Shown here piece by piece: positions 54,734 to 62,827 of a stretch of 64,000 nt of DNA. The DNA comes from Microbacterium sp. SLBN-146 (lineage in GTDB: Bacteria > Actinomycetota > Actinomycetes > Actinomycetales > Microbacteriaceae). The first letter of the stretch is position 1, and every line of letters starts with the position of its first letter. The stretch lies in the NCBI RefSeq assembly GCF_006715145.1, contig NZ_VFMR01000001.1, positions 62,001-126,000 on the forward strand, in the 5' to 3' direction. The translations under genes were made by a program, and so were the position numbers. The notes under the pieces are model-generated. The model was not told the DNA's origin, searched no databases, and was given only the letters and a program-made list of their open reading frames with translations.

Positions 54734-54755
54734 GTGTGCGCGGTTGCCGCGATAT

Positions 54756-55202
54756 TCAGCTGTCGCGCGTCGATGCGACGTAGCGCGACGGTTCGGGCCC
54801 GCGGTCGAAGCGGCGCCCCGTGAGCGAGGCCGGGGTGATGCGGACCCACCGGTACTTGAGCGTCGGAATCCATGACCGAAGCGGAAGTGCATCGGCCGCG
54901 TCGATCTCGCGCTGCAGGTCCAGGCGCTGAGCGACGCCCTTCATGATGACGCTCGCCGCCGTCGTGTCGTCGTACTCCTCCACTTCGAACGCGACGCGCG
55001 GGTTCGCCGAGAGGTCGGTGAGCTTCGACCCGGGCGCCGTTCGGAAGAGGAGTCGAGGTCCGTCGAGGACGTAGTTCACGGGGTAGATCTCGGGCTCGCC
55101 GTCGACGCACACCGCCAGCCGTCCGAGCTCGCCCCGTTCGAGCAGGCTCCAGCACTCCTCGTCGTTCAGCACGGATACGACCGCGTCGTCCATCCCACTC
55201 AT
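54756..55202 (-). CDS. Pyridoxamine 5'-phosphate oxidase-fold flavin/F420-type protein (148 aa)
   Basis: Split-barrel (PNPOx-like) fold with the usual order of strands: LLERGELGRLAVCVDGEPEI, YPVNYVLDGPRLLFRTAPG, SKLTDLSANPRVAFEVEEYD and SVIMKGVAQRL, then WVRITPASLTGRRF at the end. Members of this branch bind FMN, F420 or haem; many actinobacterial relatives are stress-linked proteins of unknown reaction. ATG 55202 follows GGGGAGG at 6-7 nt spacing; an upstream in-frame start is unlikely. Convergent with ppsA (22 bp apart). Confidence 0.85.
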   Translation of the reverse strand: MSGMDDAVVSVLNDEECWSLLERGELGRLAVCVDGEPEIYPVNYVLDGPRLLFRTAPGSKLTDLSANPRVAFEVEEYDDTTAASVIMKGVAQRLDLQREIDAADALPLRSWIPTLKYRWVRITPASLTGRRFDRGPEPSRYVASTRDS

Positions 55203-55312
55203 GACGTCACCTCCCCGTGACAGGGCCGCTCCGCGGCTCCTCCCCTCCACCGAAGCCCACGCCGTCGCCCGGAGCGGGGACGAAGGTCCCGCGAAAGCTC
55301 ACCCCCCTCTCC
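55203..55312. other. Intergenic region between the PNPOx-fold gene and copy 3
   Basis: The space from here to the ArsR gene (328 bp) has no gene. It holds palindrome copy 3, a tandem repeat and the ArsR-gene promoter region. Confidence 0.5.
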
Positions 55313-55373
55313 GCCGAGAAGACTCGAACTGCGCGGATTTCGGCCTCGGGCAAGCAGTTCGAGTCTTCTCGGC
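55313..55373. repeat. 61-bp palindromic element, copy 3 (compensatory change)
   Basis: GCCGAGAAGACTCGAACTGC (55313-55332) pairs exactly over 20 bp with 55354-55373. Compared with copy 1, the C-G pair at arm position 12 is changed to T-A on both arms. The 21-nt loop starts GCGGATTTCGG. Confidence 0.9.
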
Positions 55374-55450
55374 GACCAGGGCCTCGGGGCTACGACCAGG
55401 GCCTCGGGCCTGCGACAGGGGCTCGGGCCTGCGCCAGGGCCTCGGGCCTG
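55373..55450. repeat. Four tandem copies of a 19-20-bp GC-rich unit
   Basis: The unit CGACCAGGGCCTCGGGCCTG is repeated with small changes (CGACAGGGGCTCGGGCCTG, CGCCAGGGCCTCGGGCCTG) starting at the last base of palindrome copy 3. It is not in a coding frame of any recognised gene. Confidence 0.75.
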
Positions 55451-55475
55451 CGACAGCGCACGGGCCCGCGTGGCA

Positions 55476-55489
55476 TGATGGATTCATCA
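55476..55489 (+). promoter_or_regulatory. Possible ArsR-family operator
   Basis: TGATG-GATT-CATCA is a small palindrome next to further ATCA repeats (ATCAACTCATCATCC), 41 nt before the ArsR-gene ATG and next to CATGAT, a possible -10. AT-rich imperfect palindromes of this kind are usual for ArsR proteins. Confidence 0.35.
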
Positions 55490-55530
55490 ACTCATCATCC
55501 AGACCGGATGCCGCGAAGGGACGAGGTGCC

Positions 55531-55911
55531 ATGGACGGTCCCCTGAGCCACGACGGCCCGCTCTACGAAGTGAAAGCCAACCTCTTCAAGGGACTCGCGC
55601 ACCCCGTACGGGTCCGGATCCTCGAGATCCTCATCGCGGCCGACGAAGTCGCCGTCGGCACCCTCATCGATGAGCTGCGGATCGAGGCATCCCACTTGTC
55701 TCAACATCTCGCCGTGCTTCGACGGCACCGCCTCGTCGTCTCCGAGCGACGGGGAAGCCAGGTCTTCTACCGTCCGGCGTTCCCCGAAGTGGCCACCCTG
55801 CTCCACACGGCGCGGAAGCTCCTCGGCGACATCCTGACCCAAGCGCAGCAGCACATGCGCGACGCGAAGGACCTCCCCGTCCTTCCCGAGCGGGTCACGG
55901 ACTCGCGGTGA
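55531..55911 (+). CDS. ArsR-family transcriptional regulator (126 aa)
   Basis: A winged helix of the ArsR type occupies most of the protein: NLFKGLAHPVRVRILEILIA, EASHLSQHLAVLRRHRLVVS and ERRGSQVFYRP (about residues 15-90). The cysteine metal-binding box of arsenic/cadmium sensors (ELCVCDL-type) is absent, and no Cys is present, so it is probably not a thiol metal sensor. GAGG lies 5 nt before ATG 55531. The stop overlaps the start of the SulP gene (GTGA), so the pair is co-translated and the regulator probably controls the transporter operon. Confidence 0.88.
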   Translation: MDGPLSHDGPLYEVKANLFKGLAHPVRVRILEILIAADEVAVGTLIDELRIEASHLSQHLAVLRRHRLVVSERRGSQVFYRPAFPEVATLLHTARKLLGDILTQAQQHMRDAKDLPVLPERVTDSR

Positions 55912-57602
55912 ACGTTCGCGGCTACGTCGCGCCCCTCCTTCCCGGTCTCTCGGACTACCGCGGTATCGGACGCACCTGGCGCGGGGATCTCGTGGCCGGC
56001 ATCACTGTCGGGATCGTGGCTCTCCCGCTCGCTCTCGCCTTCGGTGTCAGCTCCGGCGTCGGCGCTGACGTCGGACTCGTCACCGCGATCGTCGCGGGCA
56101 TCGTCGCCGCCGTATTCGGCGGCTCGAACGTGCAGGTGTCCGGACCCACGGGCGCGATGGTGGTGGTGCTCGGCCCCATCGTCGCGACCCAGGGGCCCGA
56201 GGTCGTTCCGCTTCTGAGCCTCATGGCGGGACTCTTCGTGCTCGTCGCGGGGGTCCTCAAAGTCGGGCGTGTCGTGTCGTACATCCCGTGGCCCGTCATC
56301 GAGGGCTTCACACTCGGGATCGCCGTCATCATCTTCGTGCAGCAGATCCCTGCGGCCCTCGGGGCGACGCCGGGCCCGAGCACCAACACGCTCGTGGCGG
56401 CGGCCCAGGCACTCCCGACGGTGTCGTGGCCGGAAACGGGATGGTCGCTCGCCATCGCGCTCGGGGTCGCGGCGATCATGCTCGCCCTCCCCCGTTGGAA
56501 CCGGCACATTCCGGCATCCCTTGTGGCGATCGTCGTACTGACGGCCGTTGCGACGCTGACGCACCTGCCGATCGCCCGGATCGGCGAGCTTCCGTCCAGC
56601 CTGCCCGCCCCCGCGCTACCGACCGTGACACTGCCCCTTCTGGCCGCGCTGGCGGGGCCTGCGCTGACGGTCGCGGCTCTCGCGGCGATCGAGTCGCTGC
56701 TCTCGGCACGCGTTGCGGCGTCGATCTCGAACACGGGACCGTACGATGCCGACCGCGAACTCGTCGGCCAGGGTCTGGCATCCGTGGCATCCGGTCTCTT
56801 CGGTGGGATGCCGGCGACCGGCGCCATCGCACGGACCGCCGTCAACCTCCGCTCGGGCGCCCGGACACGGCTCGCCGCGGTGGTCCACTCGCTCGTCCTG
56901 ATCGCTGTCGTGTATCTCGCGGCGACGGCCGTGTCGCAGATTCCGCTCGCCGCGCTGGCCGGAGTGCTCATGATCACGGCGACGCGCATGATCTCCCGCT
57001 CGACGGTGCGGAGCGTCGTCAGCGCCAGCAGGTCCGACGCCGCTGTCTTCATCGGGACCGCCGTCGTGACGGTGTCCTTCGACCTCATCATCGCGGTCGG
57101 CATCGGGATCGCCGCCGCCGCGTTCTTCGCGCTCCGCACCCTCGCGGCATCCGGTGGCGTGCACCGCGAGGACATCCCCGGACCATCCCAGCCGACGGAC
57201 GACGAGATCGCCCTGTTCCGCCTCGACGGCGCTCTGTTCTTCGGGGCCGCGGACCGGATGATCGACGAAGTCAACCGGATCCGCAACGTGACGGTCGTCA
57301 TCCTGCGACTGTCTCAGCTGCAGGTCCTGGATGCCACGGGGGCCCGCGTCATCACGGAGCTCATCCAATCCCTCGAGCGGAGGAACATCACCGTGCTGAT
57401 CAAGGGGATTCAGGAGCGCCATCTGCTCCTCGCGACCCGGGTGGGTGTCATCTCGTCGCTCCGTCATCAGAATCACCTCTTCGCGGATCTCCCCTCGGCC
57501 GTCGAGCATGCCCGCAGCCACGTCCGCCGCGCCCACGAGCACGACAGCCCCCACTCCGGCGCCGACCCCGGCCCGGGCCCCGACTCCGCCGAGAAGACCT
57601 GA
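55908..57602 (+). CDS. SulP-family anion transporter with STAS domain (564 aa)
   Basis: Starts GTG 55908 overlapping the arsR stop. The membrane part (about residues 1-420) has the SulP signatures (GDLVAGITVGIVALPLALAF near the start, GSNVQVSGPTGAM, and GLFGGMPATGAIARTAVNLR). The C-terminal STAS domain (about 435-545) contains TVVILRLSQLQVLDATGARV. Family members move sulfate, bicarbonate, dicarboxylates and other anions, often with Na+ or H+; the substrate is not readable. The final codons (GCC GAG AAG ACC TGA) are made of the left arm of palindrome copy 4, so the element forms the end of the gene. Confidence 0.9.
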   Translation: MNVRGYVAPLLPGLSDYRGIGRTWRGDLVAGITVGIVALPLALAFGVSSGVGADVGLVTAIVAGIVAAVFGGSNVQVSGPTGAMVVVLGPIVATQGPEVVPLLSLMAGLFVLVAGVLKVGRVVSYIPWPVIEGFTLGIAVIIFVQQIPAALGATPGPSTNTLVAAAQALPTVSWPETGWSLAIALGVAAIMLALPRWNRHIPASLVAIVVLTAVATLTHLPIARIGELPSSLPAPALPTVTLPLLAALAGPALTVAALAAIESLLSARVAASISNTGPYDADRELVGQGLASVASGLFGGMPATGAIARTAVNLRSGARTRLAAVVHSLVLIAVVYLAATAVSQIPLAALAGVLMITATRMISRSTVRSVVSASRSDAAVFIGTAVVTVSFDLIIAVGIGIAAAAFFALRTLAASGGVHREDIPGPSQPTDDEIALFRLDGALFFGAADRMIDEVNRIRNVTVVILRLSQLQVLDATGARVITELIQSLERRNITVLIKGIQERHLLLATRVGVISSLRHQNHLFADLPSAVEHARSHVRRAHEHDSPHSGADPGPGPDSAEKT

Positions 57603-57648
57603 ACTGCGCGAATTCCGGCCCGAAACGAACGGTTCGGGTCTTCTCGGC
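57588..57648. repeat. 61-bp palindromic element, copy 4, overlapping the SulP stop codon
   Basis: Left arm GCCGAGAAGACCTGAACTGC (57588-57607) and right arm ACGGTTCGGGTCTTCTCGGC (57629-57648) pair over most of their length, with a T-G wobble and two mismatches near the loop. It has the same length and loop size (21 nt, GCGAATTCCGG) as the other copies. The first bases encode the last residues of SulP and its stop. Confidence 0.85.
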
Positions 57649-57873
57649 GGACAGGCGTCGGCCCAGCGCGGGGCGGCGGGCCAGCGGACAGGCGCCGGCC
57701 CAGCGCGGGGCCGCGGGAAGCACACCGCCCGGGTGCAGCGGCGCGTTCACGGGAGGGAAACACACGGCACTGAGCGCGAAACATGCGAAGGCTAGCGTCG
57801 AGGCACCGCCTTCTCAGGGACGAGCAAATGAGCCAGCCCGCACCACCTCCCACGATCTCGCACACGCCCGCGT
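57649..57873. other. Intergenic region between the SulP and TetR genes
   Basis: No gene seen. It contains a short direct repeat (GGACAGGCGYCGGCCCAGCG GGGC type, near 57650-57711) and GC-rich sequence, then the TetR promoter. Confidence 0.45.
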
Positions 57874-57879
57874 TAGCCT
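57874..57879 (+). promoter_or_regulatory. Likely leaderless -10 element
   Basis: TAGCCT ends 6 nt before GTG 57886 of the TetR gene. Confidence 0.45.
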
Positions 57880-57885
57880 GGCAGC

Positions 57886-58590
57886 GTGCCTCCTGCCGCC
57901 GCGAGCTCCCGCGACGCACTGCTCGACGCCGCGGAGGAGCTCCTCGCCTCGGCCCCCTCCGAGCCGCTGTCGGTTCGCGCGGTCTGTGCGCGCGCGGGGG
58001 TGCAGTTCCCCACGCTCTATCACTTCTTCGTCAACAAGCAGGGCCTCGTGGATGCCGTCGCAGACCGCGGCTTCGTCTCTCTCGCCTCCGAGATCGAGAA
58101 CTCGACGGCAGCCGATCCGCGGTCGATGCTCGGCGAGATCTGGAACGCGCACATCCGAGCGGCCCTCGCCACTCCCGCCCGGTACGCGCTGATGTACGGC
58201 TCGACGACGGTCGGCGAGGTCGCGGCGGGGGCGCACCGCGTCGAGCGGGTCGCAGCATCCCGACTCACGTCGATCGCCGCCGGCGGCCAATTGACGACGA
58301 CGACGGCGTCGGCGGCCGTCTGGCGGCTTTCGACCGCCGCGATCGGGGCCTGCCTCGCGATCATCGCGGACCCCACGTTGCATCCCTCCTCGACGGATGC
58401 CGCACGCTCGGGCATCGTCGATTCACTCCTCCACGCGAAGGCGACGCCCGCCGCGAACACAACGCTCCGCGCTCGAGCCGCCGCATTGCATGCGGCACTG
58501 GCCGACGCTGCGACGCCCGACCTGCCGCTCGGCAATGAGGAGGCGGCACTGCTCGCGAGGTGGCTCCACCGTCTCGCGGAGGATGACTGA
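57886..58590 (+). CDS. TetR-family transcriptional regulator (234 aa)
   Basis: N-terminal TetR HTH: SRDALLDAAEELLASAPSEP, then LSVRAVCARAGVQFPTLYHF with FVNKQGLVDAV (about residues 8-58). The C-terminal domain has no assignable ligand. The start is GTG, probably leaderless. The stop overlaps the start of a SnoaL/NTF2-like gene by 8 nt, so both are one translational unit; the regulated genes beyond that are not evident. Confidence 0.85.
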   Translation: MPPAAASSRDALLDAAEELLASAPSEPLSVRAVCARAGVQFPTLYHFFVNKQGLVDAVADRGFVSLASEIENSTAADPRSMLGEIWNAHIRAALATPARYALMYGSTTVGEVAAGAHRVERVAASRLTSIAAGGQLTTTTASAAVWRLSTAAIGACLAIIADPTLHPSSTDAARSGIVDSLLHAKATPAANTTLRARAAALHAALADAATPDLPLGNEEAALLARWLHRLAEDD

Positions 58591-58975
58591 GCCGAGTCCG
58601 GCGCGCGCGATCCGGGATGCCACTCCCCCTGCCGTTGCATGGCTCAACGCCCTCGCGGGCGCCGACAGGGCGCGCATTTCCGGCCTCCTGCACCCCGACG
58701 TCGTGCTCATCGATGCGAACACCCAGTACGTCAACGGCGCCGAGTCGGTTCTCCGACGACTCCGCGCTGACGACGTCTTCCACGGCGCTCAGGTCCGCAT
58801 CGGCGACCTCCACCACGCCGAGAACTCGATGAACGGCGACACTCTGACGGTCGCCGAGGTTCACCTGCACCTCCCCGTCTCCGCCGACGCGACGGCCGAG
58901 TATCGCCTCGTGATGGCACTCTCCGCCGATGCGGGGGTCGTTCGACGGATCGTCATCGACTCCGAGAATCTCTGA
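58583..58975 (+). CDS. SnoaL/NTF2-like domain protein (130 aa)
   Basis: Small cone-shaped NTF2-like fold expected: an N-terminal helix (AVAWLNALAGADRARISGLL), HPDVVLIDANTQYVNGAESV, and beta strands with LTVAEVHLHLPV and AEYRLVMALSADAGVVRRIV. The family includes ester/keto-isomerases, dehydratases and ligand-binding proteins; catalytic residues cannot be assigned. The gene begins inside the end of the TetR gene (8-nt overlap), with GGAGG directly upstream, so it is coupled to it. Confidence 0.75.
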   Translation: MTEPSPARAIRDATPPAVAWLNALAGADRARISGLLHPDVVLIDANTQYVNGAESVLRRLRADDVFHGAQVRIGDLHHAENSMNGDTLTVAEVHLHLPVSADATAEYRLVMALSADAGVVRRIVIDSENL

Positions 58976-59006
58976 CGCAGCGGCGAAAACGCCGCACCGG
59001 TAAATT

Positions 59007-59047
59007 CCGCGTTACCGGGGTGTAACGCGGCTATAGACATCTCTATA
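59007..59047 (+). promoter_or_regulatory. Two adjacent palindromes upstream of the surface hydrolase gene
   Basis: CCGCGTTAC-CGGGGT-GTAACGCGG (59007-59030) is followed at once by TATAGA-CATC-TCTATA (59032-59047), then TAGCCT at 59055, a possible -10. This AT-containing block is unusual for the window and looks like a regulated promoter. Confidence 0.5.
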
Positions 59048-59138
59048 ACATCGTTAGCCTCGCGAAGGGAGCCGATCCCGGTTCTCGTTCCGAGCGGTGC
59101 GCCCGAACGCACTGCGTCCATCTCTGCATCGGAGTCTC

Positions 59139-62100
59139 GTGCGAACTCACTCACCCCTGCGCGCGCGCATAGCCGTCGTCACGACGGCGCTCATCGCGCC
59201 CGCGCTTCTCTTCAGCTCCGCCCCCGCGGCATCCGCCGTCGCGCCCACTGACGGAGTCGTCGCCTCCGGTGACGACTGGACCGTCACCACCGCCCCGGGC
59301 GGCTACCTCGTCACGTTCCAGCTCGACGAGGCACTGCCGATCGTCAGCGATGCCCCCACGATCGTCGTCGACGGCGAGACCATCGGCCTCGCGACGGAAT
59401 CCGCCGACGGCCTGTCGCTCTCGGTCGTCACGGCCGACCCGAGCGTCGCCACCGCGCGCGACGTCGAGAAGGGATGGGCCTCGGGAGACGAAGAGAAGGC
59501 CGCCGAGTCGCCGTCCGTCGAGACGACCACGGAGGAGACGAACGACGTCCTTCTCCGCCAGATGAGCCGCCTCGCTCCCTTCGCCGCGACGGAGGACCCC
59601 AGCGACCTCGGAGAGTTCACCGTCACCGAGGCCGAGTACGACTTCGGCGACCGCGCCGTCGCACTCGCCGGAATCGGCGGCATCCGTGGCGAGATGACCG
59701 GAAAGATGTACCTCACGAGCGCATCCGGCGAGCGCCCGACGGTCATCTTGCTGCACGGACGCCACGGCTCGTGCGCCACCGGCACGTCCAACCCCCTGCG
59801 GTGGCCCTGTGGACCCAACCAGGTCAACGTCCGCTCGTACCAGGGCTACGAGGGCACCGGACGCGCGCTCGCATCGCGCGGCTACAACGTGCTGTCGATC
59901 GCCGCGAACGCCGTCAACTCCAACGACAACCAGCTCGCGCTCGACTACGGCGCGAAGGCACGTGGGCAGCTCATCCTCGACACGCTGTCGATGCTGGATG
60001 CCGCCAACTCCGCCAAGCCCGTCGCCTTCGACGACATCAGCTGGCCCGCCGCCGACGGCACCGTGACGAGCGTCACGCGCACGCTCGACGAAGCCCTCAC
60101 CTACGCCACGAAGCGCACCGACGCGCCGGCCGCCGCTGCCGGTGTGACGGCCGCGAGCCTTGCGGGCCGCTTCGATCTCGACAACGTCGGCATCATGGGG
60201 CACTCCCGCGGTGGCGAAGGGGCGACCTCGGCTGTCACGCTCAACCAGGCACTGGAAGACCCGTTCGGCATCGTCTCGGTACTGCCGCTCGCTCCCGTCG
60301 ACTTCGGGCGCATGACGATCCCCGACGTGCCGATGGCCGTCTTCCTCCCCTACTGCGACGGCGACGTGTCGAACCAGCAGGGACAGCACATGATCGACGA
60401 CTCGCGTCACGCCTTCGGGGATGACGTCCTGCGTTCGGCCGTGTGGATCATGGGCGCCAACCACAACTTCTTCAACACCGTGTGGACCCCCGGCCTGTAC
60501 CCGTACTCGACGAGCGACGACTGGACGACGAGCGACACGACCTCGAGCTGTGCACGAGCGGATGCCACGCGCATGAGCCCCGAGCAGCAGTATCAGGTGG
60601 GCGTGTCGTACATGACCGGCTTCTTCCGCCTCACGATGGGCGGCGAAACGCAGTTCCAGTCGCTGTTCGACGGTTCGGCGACTCCGACCACGCCGCGGAC
60701 CTCGTACGCCGACGTCCGCGTGATGGCCAGCCAGCCGGCATCCGCCACGACACTCGTCACCGACTTCGCTGGCGCGAGCAGCCTCATCCGCACGAGCGGT
60801 GCCGCATCGGCTCAGGTGTGCGCGAACGCCGAGACGAGCAGCTCGATCGCTCCGCCCATGCCGTACTGCACCCTGCAGGACATCGGCACATCGCGGGTTC
60901 CGCACTGGACCCCCGTGCGCTTCGGCCTGAACGTCACGGCGACCCCCGTGACGCGCGTGCTGTGGACCGGCGGATCCAACCCGGCGGCACCCAGCACCGG
61001 TGAGCTGCGCGTCTCCGTGCCGCAGGGCCAGCGCGACGTCTCGTCACGATCGCAGCTGACGGTCAAGATGGCTCCGGACCGCACGGTGCCCCTCGGCACC
61101 GACGTGACGATCAGCGTCATCGACGGGGCAGGACAGACCTTCAGCCGCAAGGTGTCGGAGATCAACCCGCTCGCCATCAACCGGATGCCCGGCGGCACCA
61201 ACACGCGGCTCAACAAGATCGTGCTGCAGCAGGTGACCATCCCGGTTTCGGAGATGTCCGGCATCAACCTCGCGGATGTGCGCGAAGTGCGCTTCACGGC
61301 CGGGGTGGGCGCCGACGGTACGGGAGCGGGCGGGCTCTACCTGTCCGACCTCGCGTTCGACACCCCCACGAGTGCGCCCGCCGTCGTGCAGACGCGGACC
61401 GCGGTCAACATCGCCTCGACGACGATCGAGGAAGGCTCCGGCCCCGGCACCGCCGATGTCGCCGTCTACCTCAATCGCGCCGAGACGGCACCCGTCACCG
61501 CGTTCGTCAGCGTCCTCGGGTCGGCAACGGTCGCCTCGGCCGTGCAGCAGGTGACGTTCGCCCCCGGACAGACCTGCGTCACTGTCACGATTCCGACGGG
61601 CGGAGACAGCGCCGCATCGGCCAACCCGACGAGCGCGTTCACGGTGAGCGCGACCAACTCGACTCACGCCGTCATGGGTACGGACGCCTTCGGCCGTCTC
61701 ATCGTGCGCGAAGACGACGGCGTGACCGGTGCGCTGCCCGAGGCGCCGACCGTCGGAGTGCAGGGTGACGCGTGTGCGGAGCTCGCAGCTTCGACGACGC
61801 CCGGTGAGCTCCTGACTTCCGCCGAGGATGTCGCCCCGGGCGAGCCCCTGACACTGACCGGCACGGGATTCCGCGCCGGTGAGACCGTCGCGTTCTCGAT
61901 GGGCGACGAGATCGTCGAATCCGCGGTCGCCGACGCCGATGGCGTTGCCGAGGTCGAGGTCACGAGCGCCGAGGACGCCGAGCTCGGCGCCTACACGGCG
62001 TCGGCCCTGGGACTCGGATCGGGTCGCGTGCTCGAGGCGACCGTCTCGCTGCTCGCACCCACGTCGGTCGACATCGCCCTCAGCGAGGACAGCAGCCTCA

Positions 62101-62564
62101 TCGAGGGCGAGCCGCTCACGGTCATCGCGACTGTGACGGGCGAGGTCACCGACGGCACGGTCTCCGTGATCCAGGTGTCGGATGCTCGGGCCCGGTTCGC
62201 CGCAGCGGAAGCCGCGGAAGACGTCGTGCTGGGAACGGCCGAGGTCGTCGACGGTGTCGCGACGGTGACGCTCGCCGAGGGTCTCGACGCGGGCTCGTAC
62301 GCGATCGCCGCCCGCTTCGAGCGGACCGAGGTGGCTTCGGCATCCGTGTCGGACACACTCGAGTTCACGATCGTCGTCGCATCCGACGGCAGCGGCGGCG
62401 GCTCGGGCACCGGCGGCACCCCGGCAGCGGGCGGGTCGAGCGGCCCCCTCGCCATGACGGGAGGCACCGGCATGCTCGGCTTCCTCCTCGCGGGTCTCAC
62501 GATCCTGGGTGGTGGCATCGCCGCACTGATCGTCCGACGCCGCCGCGTCGCGTCGATCGGCTGA
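59139..62564 (+). CDS. Secreted, LAxTG-anchored alpha/beta-hydrolase surface protein (1,141 aa)
   Basis: GTG 59139 is chosen: GGAG lies 4-5 nt upstream and the protein begins with a normal signal peptide (RTHSPLRARIAVVTTALIAP...ASA). Frame and GTG 59097 upstream lack an RBS. The alpha/beta-hydrolase part (about residues 165-470) has VILLHGRHGS, the nucleophile elbow GHSRGGEG and a late GANHNFFN that may hold the catalytic His. A Calx-beta-like domain (about 755-870), two Ig-like domains (about 890-1070), a Gly/Ser linker and the sorting signal LAMTGG plus membrane span and RRRR tail follow. The LAxTG motif suits a class E sortase. Substrate unknown (ester or polymer). Confidence 0.88.
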   Translation: MRTHSPLRARIAVVTTALIAPALLFSSAPAASAVAPTDGVVASGDDWTVTTAPGGYLVTFQLDEALPIVSDAPTIVVDGETIGLATESADGLSLSVVTADPSVATARDVEKGWASGDEEKAAESPSVETTTEETNDVLLRQMSRLAPFAATEDPSDLGEFTVTEAEYDFGDRAVALAGIGGIRGEMTGKMYLTSASGERPTVILLHGRHGSCATGTSNPLRWPCGPNQVNVRSYQGYEGTGRALASRGYNVLSIAANAVNSNDNQLALDYGAKARGQLILDTLSMLDAANSAKPVAFDDISWPAADGTVTSVTRTLDEALTYATKRTDAPAAAAGVTAASLAGRFDLDNVGIMGHSRGGEGATSAVTLNQALEDPFGIVSVLPLAPVDFGRMTIPDVPMAVFLPYCDGDVSNQQGQHMIDDSRHAFGDDVLRSAVWIMGANHNFFNTVWTPGLYPYSTSDDWTTSDTTSSCARADATRMSPEQQYQVGVSYMTGFFRLTMGGETQFQSLFDGSATPTTPRTSYADVRVMASQPASATTLVTDFAGASSLIRTSGAASAQVCANAETSSSIAPPMPYCTLQDIGTSRVPHWTPVRFGLNVTATPVTRVLWTGGSNPAAPSTGELRVSVPQGQRDVSSRSQLTVKMAPDRTVPLGTDVTISVIDGAGQTFSRKVSEINPLAINRMPGGTNTRLNKIVLQQVTIPVSEMSGINLADVREVRFTAGVGADGTGAGGLYLSDLAFDTPTSAPAVVQTRTAVNIASTTIEEGSGPGTADVAVYLNRAETAPVTAFVSVLGSATVASAVQQVTFAPGQTCVTVTIPTGGDSAASANPTSAFTVSATNSTHAVMGTDAFGRLIVREDDGVTGALPEAPTVGVQGDACAELAASTTPGELLTSAEDVAPGEPLTLTGTGFRAGETVAFSMGDEIVESAVADADGVAEVEVTSAEDAELGAYTASALGLGSGRVLEATVSLLAPTSVDIALSEDSSLIEGEPLTVIATVTGEVTDGTVSVIQVSDARARFAAAEAAEDVVLGTAEVVDGVATVTLAEGLDAGSYAIAARFERTEVASASVSDTLEFTIVVASDGSGGGSGTGGTPAAGGSSGPLAMTGGTGMLGFLLAGLTILGGGIAALIVRRRRVASIG

Positions 62565-62592
62565 CCGGCACGCGCTGAGCCGAGCGGATAAC

Positions 62593-62623
62593 GGGGAGGG
62601 TCGCCGAATCGGCGGCCCTCCCC
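62593..62623 (+). terminator. Terminator hairpin after the surface hydrolase gene
   Basis: GGGGAGGG-T-CGCCG, loop AAT, CGGCG-G-CCCTCCCC forms a 14-position stem with one mismatch, followed by TTCGTCC, 28 nt past the stop. Confidence 0.75.
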
Positions 62624-62653
62624 TTCGTCCGTCCGCGGTGTCCCCGCCCATGT

Positions 62654-62714
62654 CGCGAGAAGACCCGAACTGCGCGTTTCGCGGCTGCAGACGCGCAGTT
62701 CGGGTCTTCTCGGC
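62654..62714. repeat. 61-bp palindromic element, copy 5
   Basis: CGAGAAGACCCGAACTGCGCG (62656-62676) pairs without mismatch over 21 bp with 62692-62712. The outer two positions do not pair. The loop is 15 nt, but the total length is still 61. Confidence 0.9.
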
Positions 62715-62790
62715 GGACGGGGCGCAGTACTCAGGCGAGGAGTAAACGGCCTGTGAAGCAGGATCGGGCCCTGATGTCGGACGCGGCGGT

Positions 62791-62796
62791 TAGCCT
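62791..62796 (+). promoter_or_regulatory. Likely leaderless -10 element of the BLUF operon
   Basis: TAGCCT ends 7 nt before ATG 62804, the start of the 7-codon ORF. Confidence 0.45.
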
Positions 62797-62803
62797 GAAG
62801 CAG

Positions 62804-62827
62804 ATGGATACGGACCAAGATGACTGA
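62804..62827 (+). CDS. Seven-codon leader ORF overlapping the next gene
   Basis: ATG GAT ACG GAC CAA GAT GAC TGA. It starts 7 nt after a TAGCCT -10 (leaderless position) and its stop overlaps the start of the 70-aa gene (ATG 62820). It may serve to load ribosomes for the next gene. Translation is unproven; it is too short for any statistical support. Confidence 0.35.
   Translation: MDTDQDD

Noticed and set aside
54717..54755. Hairpin over the ppsA stop (GCGCAC...GTGCGC) as a terminator
   Set aside because: The stem is short, overlaps the stop codon and has no T tract, so support is too weak for a call.
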